The notes: generated from the sequence alone by a model not told the origin. 21,967 nucleotides of DNA from JBHIBA01 sp046758845 (GCA_046758845.1 JBHIBA010000040.1:1-21967), one strand, 5' to 3'; shown: positions 7,611 to 16,078, counted from the stretch's first letter. Numbers and translations: made by a program.

Positions 7611-7830
7611 CTACGGCATTATTTTCGGCAGGAACTCCATCGTATAGATATCCCCGACTGGGATGACCTGTTTCAGCTTCATGTACTTCGTGACGATGTC
7701 GCGGGTCCGTGTCACCTTTTCCTTGCGTAAGTCACGCTCGTGGGCATCGCTCGATGCGCAAGGCGGGTACGGTATTTCCTCTGGGGGAAAATCAGCCTCA
7801 GATTGTATCTCGCGGCGATGGACCGGTGTT
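7611..7830 (-). pseudogene. Remnant of an ABC transporter substrate-binding protein (C-terminal end)
   Basis: The minus-strand frame ending in TAG at 7611 reads RDIVTKYMKLKQ, then IYTMEFLPKIM. This looks like the last 40 or so residues of NitT/TauT-type binding proteins; compare LYTNEFVNGLPKEL at the end of the intact binding protein at 19542-20570. Upstream, the same frame turns into unrelated proline- and charge-rich sequence. The neighbouring frame reads KHRSIAARYNLRLIFP and then LAHRAM, which could be the preceding segment after a frameshift. No start or signal peptide is present, and the csp terminator lies immediately upstream. The boundary is approximate and the assignment is by eye. 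Confidence 0.4.
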
Positions 7831-7871
7831 TGGCAGGGTGCTGTTCCGCTTCTTCCGGGCGGGATGGGAAG

Positions 7872-7904
7872 AAAAAAAAACGGCGACCGTTTCCGGCCGC
7901 CGTT
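7872..7904 (-). terminator. Rho-independent terminator of the cold-shock gene
   Basis: On the minus strand, a 10-bp stem (7904-7895 with 7888-7879, one G-T pair) with a 6-nt loop is followed by a run of nine T. It begins 24 nt after the csp stop codon. This is a textbook intrinsic terminator. Confidence 0.92.
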
Positions 7905-7927
7905 CTGAGTCACCTTAAGGATTGGCC

Positions 7928-8137
7928 CTAGCCGTCTGCCCCCCTCCTCACATTTGCCGCCTGAAGCCCTTTCGGACCCTGGACGACATCGAATTCGACC
8001 TTATCACCCTCCTGGAGGGACTTGAAACCCTCCCCCTGGATGGCCGAGTGGTGGACGAACACGTCGTCCCCATCAGCCCGAGAGATGAACCCATAGCCCT
8101 TTGAGTCATTGAACCACTTCACTGTACCTTCTGCCAC
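7928..8137 (-). CDS. Cold-shock protein (CspA family)
   Basis: This is a 69-residue single cold-shock domain, a cytoplasmic nucleic-acid chaperone that binds single-stranded RNA/DNA and melts secondary structure. The sequence shows TVKWFNDSKGYGFI (RNP1) and DVFVHHSAI (RNP2), then EGDKVEFDVVQGPKGLQAANV, the family's standard end. The start is GTG 8137, with GGAGAAGG just upstream. It is monocistronic: a promoter at 8215-8243 gives a leader of about 70 nt, and a terminator follows at once. A leader of this length is usual for cold-shock mRNAs. Which paralogue (constitutive or cold-induced) cannot be told. Confidence 0.95.
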   Translation of the reverse strand: MAEGTVKWFNDSKGYGFISRADGDDVFVHHSAIQGEGFKSLQEGDKVEFDVVQGPKGLQAANVRRGADG

Positions 8138-8176
8138 TTGCCCTTCTCCTGCAGTGATGCAAACTGATACCCGTTG

Positions 8177-8193
8177 CCTACGCCTGTCGTAGG
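8177..8193 (-). promoter_or_regulatory. Hairpin in the csp 5' leader
   Basis: CCTACG (8177-8182) and CGTAGG (8188-8193) form a 6-bp hairpin with a 5-nt loop inside the predicted csp leader. It could contribute to temperature-dependent folding, as in other csp leaders, but this is inference. Confidence 0.4.
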
Positions 8194-8214
8194 AGATTCG
8201 GATATTGATACCCC

Positions 8215-8243
8215 TTTATACCAGCGAGCCTTAGCGAGCGCAA
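8215..8243 (-). promoter_or_regulatory. Sigma70-type promoter of the cold-shock gene
   Basis: On the minus strand, TTGCGC (8243-8238), a 17-nt spacer and TATAAA (8220-8215) give a good -10 and a partial -35 match. Transcription would start near 8208, about 70 nt before the GTG start. Confidence 0.55.
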
Positions 8244-8336
8244 GCCCAAATTTGAAGGTAGCGGCCGATGTGACGTGTCAAGGGCGGAGTAAACATGTAC
8301 CGGCGTGGCGGGGGAAGGGTGTCCCACCTGGAATGG

Positions 8337-8365
8337 CAAGAAGGGGGCCCGCGGGCCCCTTCTTG
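8337..8365. repeat. 29-nt near-perfect palindrome
   Basis: CAAGAAGGGG (8337-8346) and CCCCTTCTTG (8356-8365) are perfect complements around a 9-nt GC-rich centre that can itself pair. As RNA it would be a very stable hairpin from either strand. No U-tract follows, so it is not a standard terminator. It lies about 100 nt upstream of the csp promoter. Confidence 0.7.
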
Positions 8366-8646
8366 GGTGGCAGGGCGAATATGTCCTGGCCCTGTTCTGG
8401 GCGTGGGATGGCGGTTGGCGCCGCCATTCGCTTTCCCTGAGTGGACGTGATGGGCCAACCCCCGCGATGGGTGTTTCAATTCCCTTGGGAGTGCTTAATG
8501 AACGATAATCGGAGAGCTGCACCCCGAGTGGACAGAATGCATTGGCTACAGGCGCCAGGGGATTCAGGAGAAGGGTGATTTAATCGGGACGCTGTTCGGC
8601 AAAAAGGCGCGTTTAATCCTCTTTCTCAAGCGATTTCTTCTTCGTC

Positions 8647-8652
8647 TATAAT
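8647..8652 (+). promoter_or_regulatory. Candidate -10 box (TATAAT)
   Basis: A perfect TATAAT lies 227 nt upstream of the oxidoreductase start. The hexamer 17 nt further upstream, TCTCAA, is a weak -35. If used, the oxidoreductase mRNA would have a leader of about 220 nt. Confidence 0.3.
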
Positions 8653-8878
8653 GTTTGTTTGTGGACGGACGTTCCGGGGGACAATTGGGAGATTATCTCC
8701 CTAAGAATGATTGAATTCCCCGGAGAAAGCAGCCGAAAACCCTGCGTTGAGGTCGAGGCGGTTCGATCCCTCAAGAAACCCATTTACAGAACTTGCGGTG
8801 GGCTCCTGTCAGACTGCCGTGTAGGGAACCAGTAAAGATTCACAGTCAATCGGGCGCAATTCCATCAGAGACCGGCCG

Positions 8879-9946
8879 ATGTCCGCAGGATTACAGCCTT
8901 CCGTGGGGGTCTGTATCTTGGGATGCGGGCGAATCGCCCGCAGACACGCAGCGGCAATCGGCCTTCTAGGGGGGAGGACTCGTCTCTTCTTCGCCAGCCG
9001 ATCAGCCGAAAAGGCCGAGGATTACCGAGGGCGTTTCCGGGGGGAAGCGGCATTCGGGTCTTATGTTGAGGCGTTAGGAGATCCAAGGGTCAACGCGGTT
9101 GTCATCTGCTCGCCCCACGACCTTCACCTGGAACACGCTGAATTGGCCGCCTCGCACGGGGTGCACGTCCTGATGGAGAAGCCCATGGGGCGCACGCTGG
9201 AAGAGGCGGACGAAATCATCCGCACCGTCGGCGAGGCGAAGCCGAAGGTCGGCCAAAGGTGTGTCCTCATGGTCGCCGAGAACTTCCGGTTCAAGCCAAG
9301 CGTTCGCAAGGCCCGGCGGCTCGTTGAGTCCGGGGCGGTGGGAGAGGTGAAGTTCGTCCGGGTGAAGAGCATCTCGTTCGCCAGACATGGAGGGTGGCGC
9401 ACACAGTTGGAGCGAATGGGCGGAGGAGCGCTGTTGGACGGAGGGGTGCATTGGGTGGACACCGTTCTCTATTGGGCGGGGCCGCCGAATAGAATCTATG
9501 CCGTGCGGGGGCCGAAGACCCACGGCGAAGTGCCCCTCGAAGATACCGTGCACGTACTGACCGAGCACGAGGGCGGCGTGATCAGCGAACTGACCCATTC
9601 CTGGGGAACCCCGTCACCCGGCAGGGCGCAGTTTTCGTCGATTTCCGGAACCGAAGGGACGCTCTACGTTGAGAACCACGGCTATTTTCTCTATCTGGCC
9701 GGAAAAAAGAGAAAACTCTTTTTCTCGCCCCTGAGAGACGCGGCCGGTTTCGCCTCGATGCACGCCGAGTTTTTCCGGGCGGTGGCTCACCAAATCGGCG
9801 CCGCGAAATCAGGCAATGGTCCACCCGAAAAGGACGCCGAGCCGGAGATGTCCGGGGCGGAGGCCCGACGGAACCTGGCGTTTGTCCTCGCCGCTTACCG
9901 GTCCATTCAAGAGGGCCGGCCGGTTTCTCTCTACCGGACGGTGTAG
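8879..9946 (+). CDS. Gfo/Idh/MocA-family NAD(P)-dependent oxidoreductase
   Basis: This 355-residue cytoplasmic dehydrogenase belongs to the Gfo/Idh/MocA family, which oxidises or reduces sugars, inositols and related polyols with NAD(P). The N-terminal Rossmann fold shows VCILGCGRIARRHAAAI. HDLHLEHAELAASHGVHVLMEKPMG contains the conserved EKP lysine. GGGALLDGGVHWVD carries the catalytic-type aspartate/histidine region that starts the C-terminal alpha/beta domain. The substrate is not predictable. The ATG at 8879 has only a weak ribosome binding site, and no better start is visible. Its stop codon TAG (9944-9946) is part of the terminal GTAGCC of the MITE-like element that follows, so the original C-terminus may have been slightly altered. 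Confidence 0.9.
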   Translation: MSAGLQPSVGVCILGCGRIARRHAAAIGLLGGRTRLFFASRSAEKAEDYRGRFRGEAAFGSYVEALGDPRVNAVVICSPHDLHLEHAELAASHGVHVLMEKPMGRTLEEADEIIRTVGEAKPKVGQRCVLMVAENFRFKPSVRKARRLVESGAVGEVKFVRVKSISFARHGGWRTQLERMGGGALLDGGVHWVDTVLYWAGPPNRIYAVRGPKTHGEVPLEDTVHVLTEHEGGVISELTHSWGTPSPGRAQFSSISGTEGTLYVENHGYFLYLAGKKRKLFFSPLRDAAGFASMHAEFFRAVAHQIGAAKSGNGPPEKDAEPEMSGAEARRNLAFVLAAYRSIQEGRPVSLYRTV

Positions 9947-10045
9947 CCGCGATTTGAGCGCAGCGGAAATCGCGGCCTATACACCCGATCTCCGCTACGG
10001 GCTGCGCCCGCGGGGTCTGCGACCCCTCGCTCAGATCGGGGCTAC
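9943..10045 (+). repeat. MITE-like structured repeat, copy 1
   Basis: This 103-bp element has short terminal inverted repeats (GTAGCCGCGAT at the left, ATCGGGGCTAC at the right). It contains two hairpins: GCCGCGATTT/AAATCGCGGC (9946-9955 with 9967-9976) and CCCGATCT/AGATCGGG (9984-9991 with 10033-10040). The same architecture recurs, in the same orientation, at 14638-14749. No coding potential is apparent, which fits a non-autonomous mobile or REP-like element. Confidence 0.78.
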
Positions 10046-10140
10046 GAGATGAAAGAAAATTTTGCAGCCAAGCTCTAGTGTCACCCATTCCCTTTCCTCA
10101 GAACGGAATTCCGGGGAGAGGTCCGCGTTGAAACGGTCTC

Positions 10141-13100
10141 TCAAGCGCCCACTCGACTTTCTTCGGGGGCCAAGTTCAGGAGCTGGCTGCGCACCTCTCC
10201 GAGAGTCCCTATTTCCGTTGGCGTTCCATCACGATAGGCGATGACGTGATGGGAAAGGGGAGAAACCCGCGCGCCCGGCGTGACAATCCCCACCAGGTTC
10301 AGCGGGTCGGCCGCCGAGACGATCACCGTTTCCTCTCCTTCCCGATTTCGGCGGACTGCGCGCAATGCTTCTACGGCCTCTGGAAGAGCGAACTGCTCGC
10401 CGATGAATCCATTGACGAACCGGCCCCCGCAGATCTCCCCGCGCGCTTCCATGCGGCGGTAGATCATGAGAACCTCTCGCCAGGGCGGGTTGTGGGCCTC
10501 ACGGCCCAGCATCTCCCGAAAAACGACCCCATAGCGCCGAAGGAGCTGGCGAGCGAGTCTTTCCAGCCGCGCTGGCTTCGGGGCAGCGTTCCCCTCAGTT
10601 GGGCGCCAGAGCGACCACCTTCCGGCCGGCAGGAATCGCTCGGAGGCCCGTCTCCCCCGGAAGGATTGAAAATTCCTTCTCTGCGTTTTCCGCTCGGTGT
10701 CCGTCATGAGCAGAGCCCGAAGGCCGGCCATGCCATCTCCGGTGGCGAGGCCTCGCGAAACCAGCTCCCATAGACCTTCCTCGACGGCCGTCTTCAGATG
10801 CCCTGTTTCTCTTGAGATGTCAGCGAGAAAAGACGCGCCCCGACTTTCAAGATACCAATAGACGTCCCTTCCGACCAGCGTGAGACTCTCCAGATTGTTT
10901 TCGCAAAGAGGACCAGCTTCCAGGATTTCGGCCAGGTCCTCCCGCAACAAGAACGCGAGCGGAGCCTGCCTGGACGGAGGGCCAGGGCGCCGCCGATCAC
11001 GGCCGTCGCTCGTTTCCTCGTTCACGGAGGGGTCCAATCTGATACGTCCCCAGGCCACTACACCCGCGAGGCATAGGGATTCCAGGTCTTGCGGATCGTA
11101 GTTCTCGATCCGGGTCGGGAGGACGTATCGCTCCCATGCGGGAGCCGGCAGCTCCACCCCCTGGAGCTGGCTGATGACTTGTACGACACCATCCCGCCCA
11201 TGCAACTGGGTTCCCGGATGAACGTGCTGCCAGCGGAGCAAGAAGCGCATGAAGTCCGCGGCCGTGACGGGTTCGATCTCCCGGCGCAGGCGCCCAAGCG
11301 TCATCCGATGGATGCGGGCCAGCAGCAGGCGGTCGCACCACTCCACAGTCCCTCCCGGCGGCCCAAGGGCCCCCTTGGGCAAATCGGGCGAGAATCGCCC
11401 TTGCAAGACTAACCCTTGGCCTTCGAGCGCCTCCATCGCCCCTCTCACGGCCCTCTCGGCGAGACCCAGCCGCTCGGCGAGCCGTTCTACTGTTATTGGT
11501 CCGGTAGACTCCATCCAGCCTCGGACGATCGCGCGGAGAGATTCTTCCTGCTCGGGTTCGGCGTCTTGGGGACGGGTGGGTGGAAGCTCCCGAAACCGTT
11601 GCTCGAAACCGACTCCGGGTAAGGCGGCCCGAGCCTGTCGAACCCTTTCGACGGCTACGTACCCCCGGCGCTCCTCGGCGCCCCGCCCCGACCAGCCAGC
11701 GGTCACGGCTCGTCCCGCCGAGATCAATTCCTCCGCGAAGGGCGCCCAGGGTCCGGCTTCTTCCACGGGCAACACGACGAGGGACAAAAGCGCATCGTGG
11801 AGCTCGTCCGCATCCCTCACGTCGGGCCATGCCTGGGCGCGCACCTCTGCGATGGCCTCGGGGTCGAGGTTCCCAACGCCGTCGTCCGTTTCCGGCAGGG
11901 TTCGTCTCAGGGAGACGGCCCGGGCGCGGCGTTCTTCCAAGGGCGCGTCGTCGAGCAATGCGTAGGGATTGGCGTTCAGGATCTCGTGTGAAATGGCCGA
12001 GGGGGCGGGGGTCTCGACGGCGACGGTGCGGATCTCCCCTTTTTCCATCCTCTCCACGATCTCCCGAAGCGAATCAATGTCCATGGCTTCGCGCAGGCAA
12101 TTTTGAAGGGTCTCGTTCACCAGTGGGTGATCGGGGGGCGTGATAGGTCCGAAGTGGTTGTCCTGGCAAGCCACCTGGTCGGGGAACACCGCCGCAAGGA
12201 GGTCCTCGGCCCGCATGCGCTGGAGGGCCATCGGCACCCGTCTGCCGCCGTTGCGGCGGAGGATCGCGAGAGCCCGCGTTGCGTTCCATCTCCACCGGTT
12301 CGTGAACATGGGAGACTGGAGGGCCGCCTGGACGAGGTCCGCCTCGAGGGGCGCCGGTCGGACGAAGCCGAAGACGCTCTCCAGGGGGAAGCTGTGCTGC
12401 TGCCCGAGGGAGAGGACAATTCCGTCATCGGTGGCCGCCGCCTGGAGCTCGAAGTCGAACGTCAGGCAGAACCGCTTTCGGAGGGCGAGTCCCCAGGCTC
12501 GGTTCACGCGCCCGCCGAAAGGGGCGTGAAGGACGAGCTGCATGCCGCCGGACTCGTCGAAAAAGCGCTCGGCCACAACCCGGCGCTGCGTGGGTATCGC
12601 GCCCAGGACGTGAAGGGTTTCTCGGAGGTAAGCGACGACCTGCTCCGCCCCTGAGGAGTCCAGGCCGGCCTCCGATTTCAGCCATTCGGCGGCGCGGCCG
12701 TCCCCTTCCTTCTGAATGCGCTCGGCGACCTCCTCTCGCAGCTCGGAGACAGCCGCCGACAGCTCGGGGGTCCTGGAAGGTGCCTCCCCAAGCCAGAAGG
12801 GAATGCTTGGGGGAGCTCCCTGTGCGTCTTCCACCCGGACTTTTCCCGATTCGACTCTGCGGATTCGCCAGGATTTGTTGCCAAGGAGGAAGATGTCCCC
12901 AGCGAGGCTCTCGACGGCGAAATCTTCATTCACCTTTCCGACGAAGGTCTCCGCCGGGTCTTCGATGACGTCATAGTCCGCCGTGTCTGGGATGGCGCCT
13001 CCGGACGTGATCGCGGCCAGTCGCGCGCCTCGCCGCCCCTTGATTCGCCCGTTGACCCGATCCCGATGCAGGTGGGCGCTCCGCCTTCCCCGTTTCGTGG

Positions 13101-14487
13101 AAATCCCTTCCGAGAGCATTTCCAGGACGGCTTCCCATTCGACGTTCGTAAGATCCCGGTAGGGGTACGCCCGCCGGACCCTACACCGGATTTCTTCCTC
13201 TTGGATTTCTTCGGCTGCGGCGCTTGCGACGATTTGTTGCGCGAGGATGTCGAGCGGTTTTTCGGGCATGACGACACAGTCCAGCCCGCCGCGCCGGACA
13301 GCACGGATCGCCGCGGCGCACTGGACGAGCTCGTCCCGGGTCATGGGGAACAGGATGCCCTTGGGCACGGCGCCGAGCCAGTGGCCGGCCCGTCCGACGC
13401 GTTGGAGCAACGTGGCCAATGCGCGCGGGGCCCCCAGGTGGCAGACGAGGTCCACGTGGCCCACGTCAATCCCGAGCTCGAGGGAGGCCGTCGCGACGAT
13501 GGCCGGGATTTCTCCGGCTTTCAACCCTTGCTCGGCTTCCAGACGGGTGCGGCGGGAGAGGCTGCCGTGATGTGCGGCGACCCGGCCCCGCCCCAGGCGG
13601 GTTTCAAGGTGATGCGAAACGCGCTCCACCAGCCGCCGAGTGTTCACGAACACGATGGTCGTGCGGTGGTTTTCGACGCGTGACGCGACACGGTCGTACA
13701 CCTCGGACCAGACTTCGTGCGTGGCGATAGCTCCCAGTTCCTGGCCCGGGACCTCTACGGAAAGATCGAGTTGGCGGTGGCTTCCGGCGTTGACGAGGGC
13801 GCAGTCGGGACGCCCGTCCGGAAGCGCCCGGCCATTCCCCACGAGCAATCGGGCGATTTCCTCAATGGGCTTCTGCGTGGCGCTCAGGCCGATCCGCTGA
13901 AGGCGACGGCCGCAGAGGACGTCCAAGCGTTCGAGGGATAACGCAAGGTGGGCGCCCCGTTTGTCCCACGCGACGGCGTGGATCTCGTCGATGATCACCG
14001 TCTCCGCCGTCTGAAGCATGCGCCGGCTCCTCTCGGCCGTGAGGAGGATGTAGAGCGACTCCGGCGTCGTGATGAGGATGTGGGGACTCCGGCGGACCAT
14101 GAGCTCCCGCTCTTTCGTGGGGGTGTCCCCGGAGCGGACCATGACGTTGATCTCAGGGAAGTCAACGCCGTCCTCAGCGGCCAGGCGGAGGATCTCCCTC
14201 AAGGGCGCTTGCAAGTTTTTCTGAATGTCGTTGCCGAGGGCCTTGAGGGGGGAGACATAAACAACGCAGGTCTTATCTTCCAGTGTCCCATCGGCTCCCG
14301 CCTGAACGAGCCGGTTGATCGACCAGAGAAATGCGGCGAGGGTTTTTCCGGACCCCGTAGGGGCGGCGATGAGGGTATCGCGTCCTGCAACGATCTCCGG
14401 CCAGCCGGCGGCCTGGGGAGCCGTCGGCTCGCTGAATCTCTTTTTGAACCAGGAGCCGACAAGGGGATGAAAGAGGTCCAAACTCAT
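10141..14487 (-). CDS. lhr: Lhr-family ATP-dependent DNA helicase, long form
   Basis: This is a superfamily 2 DNA repair helicase of the Lhr (large helicase-related) family, 1448 residues, close to E. coli Lhr (about 1540). The N-terminal motor has APTGSGKT (Walker A, 42-49), VSPLKAL, TTPESLYILL, DEIH (167-170), SAT (202-204), and the motif VI segment LLQRVGRAGH. The Lhr-specific winged-helix/DEAD-associated region follows (for example LHAPFGGRVNRAWGLALRKRF). A long C-terminal part ends in SAADPLNLVGIVTPG, typical of the Lhr C-terminal domain. ATG 14487 is preferred because AAGGA lies upstream and MSLDLFHP matches the family start; ATG 14517 is possible, and the far-upstream GTG/TTG region runs into a repeat. 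It is single and flanked by two MITE-like elements. Confidence 0.95.
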   Translation of the reverse strand: MSLDLFHPLVGSWFKKRFSEPTAPQAAGWPEIVAGRDTLIAAPTGSGKTLAAFLWSINRLVQAGADGTLEDKTCVVYVSPLKALGNDIQKNLQAPLREILRLAAEDGVDFPEINVMVRSGDTPTKERELMVRRSPHILITTPESLYILLTAERSRRMLQTAETVIIDEIHAVAWDKRGAHLALSLERLDVLCGRRLQRIGLSATQKPIEEIARLLVGNGRALPDGRPDCALVNAGSHRQLDLSVEVPGQELGAIATHEVWSEVYDRVASRVENHRTTIVFVNTRRLVERVSHHLETRLGRGRVAAHHGSLSRRTRLEAEQGLKAGEIPAIVATASLELGIDVGHVDLVCHLGAPRALATLLQRVGRAGHWLGAVPKGILFPMTRDELVQCAAAIRAVRRGGLDCVVMPEKPLDILAQQIVASAAAEEIQEEEIRCRVRRAYPYRDLTNVEWEAVLEMLSEGISTKRGRRSAHLHRDRVNGRIKGRRGARLAAITSGGAIPDTADYDVIEDPAETFVGKVNEDFAVESLAGDIFLLGNKSWRIRRVESGKVRVEDAQGAPPSIPFWLGEAPSRTPELSAAVSELREEVAERIQKEGDGRAAEWLKSEAGLDSSGAEQVVAYLRETLHVLGAIPTQRRVVAERFFDESGGMQLVLHAPFGGRVNRAWGLALRKRFCLTFDFELQAAATDDGIVLSLGQQHSFPLESVFGFVRPAPLEADLVQAALQSPMFTNRWRWNATRALAILRRNGGRRVPMALQRMRAEDLLAAVFPDQVACQDNHFGPITPPDHPLVNETLQNCLREAMDIDSLREIVERMEKGEIRTVAVETPAPSAISHEILNANPYALLDDAPLEERRARAVSLRRTLPETDDGVGNLDPEAIAEVRAQAWPDVRDADELHDALLSLVVLPVEEAGPWAPFAEELISAGRAVTAGWSGRGAEERRGYVAVERVRQARAALPGVGFEQRFRELPPTRPQDAEPEQEESLRAIVRGWMESTGPITVERLAERLGLAERAVRGAMEALEGQGLVLQGRFSPDLPKGALGPPGGTVEWCDRLLLARIHRMTLGRLRREIEPVTAADFMRFLLRWQHVHPGTQLHGRDGVVQVISQLQGVELPAPAWERYVLPTRIENYDPQDLESLCLAGVVAWGRIRLDPSVNEETSDGRDRRRPGPPSRQAPLAFLLREDLAEILEAGPLCENNLESLTLVGRDVYWYLESRGASFLADISRETGHLKTAVEEGLWELVSRGLATGDGMAGLRALLMTDTERKTQRRNFQSFRGRRASERFLPAGRWSLWRPTEGNAAPKPARLERLARQLLRRYGVVFREMLGREAHNPPWREVLMIYRRMEARGEICGGRFVNGFIGEQFALPEAVEALRAVRRNREGEETVIVSAADPLNLVGIVTPGARVSPLSHHVIAYRDGTPTEIGTLGEVRSQLLNLAPEESRVGA

Positions 14488-14920
14488 GGAGTTTTCCTTG
14501 CTATCGGTAAGGGTCATCTTTAATTTCTCACCAGAGGGCCTTTGACTCCAGTGTGCGCCCCCTACCGGATGAAAATCAACCGGCATGGACTGTTGGCAGT
14601 GGGTCAGTTTGCTGAATGCCCCCTGCCTTCCTCCGTTGTAGCCGCGATTTGAGCACATTCGCTTCGCTCAGTGCAGGCTCCGCGGAAATCGCGGCCGGGC
14701 GCGCCCCGATCTCCGCTCAGACCCAGGTCCTCGCTCAGATCGGGGCTACACCAAATGATGACAGAGCCGTGGGCAAAGCCGCGTACGGGGCTTAATCCGT
14801 TCCAAATTGACCCACTGCCGGACTCTTTGGTTAGACTGTCTAGGGCAGAGGTCCATTCGAGGAAAAGGACAACGGTCTGGTATCATAGGCAGGAGAGGAA
14901 ATTCTGGTCGGAGGAGACGA
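14488..14920. other. Divergent intergenic region between lhr and the PrpF-like gene
   Basis: This gap holds MITE copy 2 (14638-14749) and, closer to the PrpF-like gene, a small palindrome TAGACTGTCTA (14832-14842) that could be an operator. No gene is recognised. No promoter with both hexamers is convincing. Confidence 0.5.
14638..14749 (+). repeat. MITE-like structured repeat, copy 2
   Basis: This 112-bp copy of the element at 9943-10045 is in the same orientation. It keeps the terminal GTAGCC...GGCTAC, the hairpin GCCGCGATTT/AAATCGCGGC (14641-14650 with 14686-14695) and CCCCGATCT/AGATCGGGG (14704-14712 with 14737-14745). The stems are essentially identical to copy 1. The loops differ in length and sequence, as expected if selection or mobility depends on the stems. 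Confidence 0.78.
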
Positions 14921-16078
14921 ATGGCTGAGGCGAAAATTCCCTGTGTGATCATGCGGGGCGGGACGAGCAAGGCGGTCTTCTTCAAGGAGGAGGACTTGCC
15001 GGAGGACCGCGAAGTCCAGGAGCAGATCCTGCTGGCGGCCTTCGGTAGCCCCGACCCCCGGCAGATCGATGGACTGGGGGGCGCGGACCCCACGACCAGC
15101 AAGTGCGCCATCGTTTCGCTCTCGCAAGAACCCGGCATCGACGTCAATTACACCTTCGCTCAGGTGGCCATCGACCGGCCCTTCGTCGATTGGCGGGGCA
15201 ACTGCGGCAACATCTCCTCGGCCGTCGGCCTTTTCGCCGTGGAAGAGGGATGGGTCGAGCTCCGGGAACCTTCGACCCGAATTCGCGTCCTCAACACCAA
15301 CACGGGAAAAACCCTCGAATTCGACGTTCCCGTCCGGGAAGGCTCCCCGGAGGACAAAGGGGACGCCTCCATCGCCGGGGTGCCGGGAAGGGCTCCACCG
15401 ATCCGAGTGGGATTTCTGGGGGCGGGCGGGGCGGTCACCGGCAAGCTGCTTCCCACGGGAAATCCGATCGAGGAGATGGAGGTGGGTGGCCTCGGCCGCG
15501 TCACCCTCTCGGTTGTGGACGCCGCCAACCCGCTCTTCTTCGTGCGGGCGGAGGACGTAGGCTGGACGGGGTCGGAGTCCGCCCGGGAGATGGACGCCTC
15601 CCAAGAGGTTCTCGCGAAGCTGGAGAGGATCCGGGGGGAGGTGGCGCGCCGCCTTGGGTTCGTCCAGGACCCCGCCCGCGCGCGGGAGGAAAGCCCGGCG
15701 GTTCCCAAGGTGGCGGTGGTCGCGCCGGCGGCGGATTTCGTCGAGGCGTCCGGAAGGACCGTCTCGGCGGACGACCACGACCTGCGGGGACGAATGCTCT
15801 CCATGGGCAGGGCCCACAAGGCCTACGCCTTGACCGGCGCCATCTGCACGGCCGCGGCCGCGTATCTCGAAGGGACGCTGGTCAATCGAGTCGTCCGGGA
15901 GTCCCGCAAAGACCTTCCTCAGACCCTTCGCATCGGGCATCCGGCCGGGGTGATCGAGGTGGAGGCGGAGTTCAAAGACGGCGAGCTTCTCAAGGCCACG
16001 GTCATCCGAACGGCCCGGCGCCTGATGGAGGGAGTCGTCTCCGTCCCCTCGCGAGCCCTCTCGCCCGCTTCCCGATAA
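14921..16078 (+). CDS. PrpF-family isomerase (2-methylaconitate / methylitaconate isomerase-like)
   Basis: This 385-residue protein of the PrpF family has the double diaminopimelate-epimerase-like fold. Known members isomerise 2-methylaconitate (PrpF), methylitaconate or 4-oxalomesaconate. Diagnostic segments are IPCVIMRGGTSKAVFF at the N-terminus, DPTTSKCAIVS with K61, and GNCGNISSAVG with C95. These match the catalytic-type Lys and Cys of characterised PrpF proteins. SMGRAHKAYALTGAICTAAA and IGHPAGVIEVEAEF lie near the C-terminus. ATG 14921 is chosen for GGAGGAG just upstream. No prpB/C/D or acnD lies nearby, so the methylcitrate pathway cannot be assumed. It is convergent with the downstream amidohydrolase. 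Confidence 0.9.
   Translation: MAEAKIPCVIMRGGTSKAVFFKEEDLPEDREVQEQILLAAFGSPDPRQIDGLGGADPTTSKCAIVSLSQEPGIDVNYTFAQVAIDRPFVDWRGNCGNISSAVGLFAVEEGWVELREPSTRIRVLNTNTGKTLEFDVPVREGSPEDKGDASIAGVPGRAPPIRVGFLGAGGAVTGKLLPTGNPIEEMEVGGLGRVTLSVVDAANPLFFVRAEDVGWTGSESAREMDASQEVLAKLERIRGEVARRLGFVQDPARAREESPAVPKVAVVAPAADFVEASGRTVSADDHDLRGRMLSMGRAHKAYALTGAICTAAAAYLEGTLVNRVVRESRKDLPQTLRIGHPAGVIEVEAEFKDGELLKATVIRTARRLMEGVVSVPSRALSPASR

Larger units (their letters stand above)
8244..8878. other. Long non-coding stretch upstream of csp and the oxidoreductase
   Basis: No gene is recognised in about 630 nt. Two structures stand out: a near-perfect palindrome at 8337-8365, and a TATAAT hexamer at 8647-8652. The remaining short open frames have no recognisable content. 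A T-loop-like GGTTCGATCC at about 8760 does not sit in a foldable tRNA. Confidence 0.6.

Noticed and set aside
8690..8790. tRNA-like segment with GGTTCGATCC
   Set aside because: No acceptor stem pairs across the region and the T-arm stem is wrong; the resemblance is limited to the T-loop.
14488..14658. Upstream extension of lhr to 14658
   Set aside because: The extra 57 residues run into the MITE-like element and match nothing; ATG 14487 has AAGGA and the family's usual N-terminus.
14840..15940. Long minus-strand open frame (about 366 codons) opposite the PrpF-like gene
   Set aside because: It is antisense to a clear family member and its composition is that of a GC-rich shadow frame.
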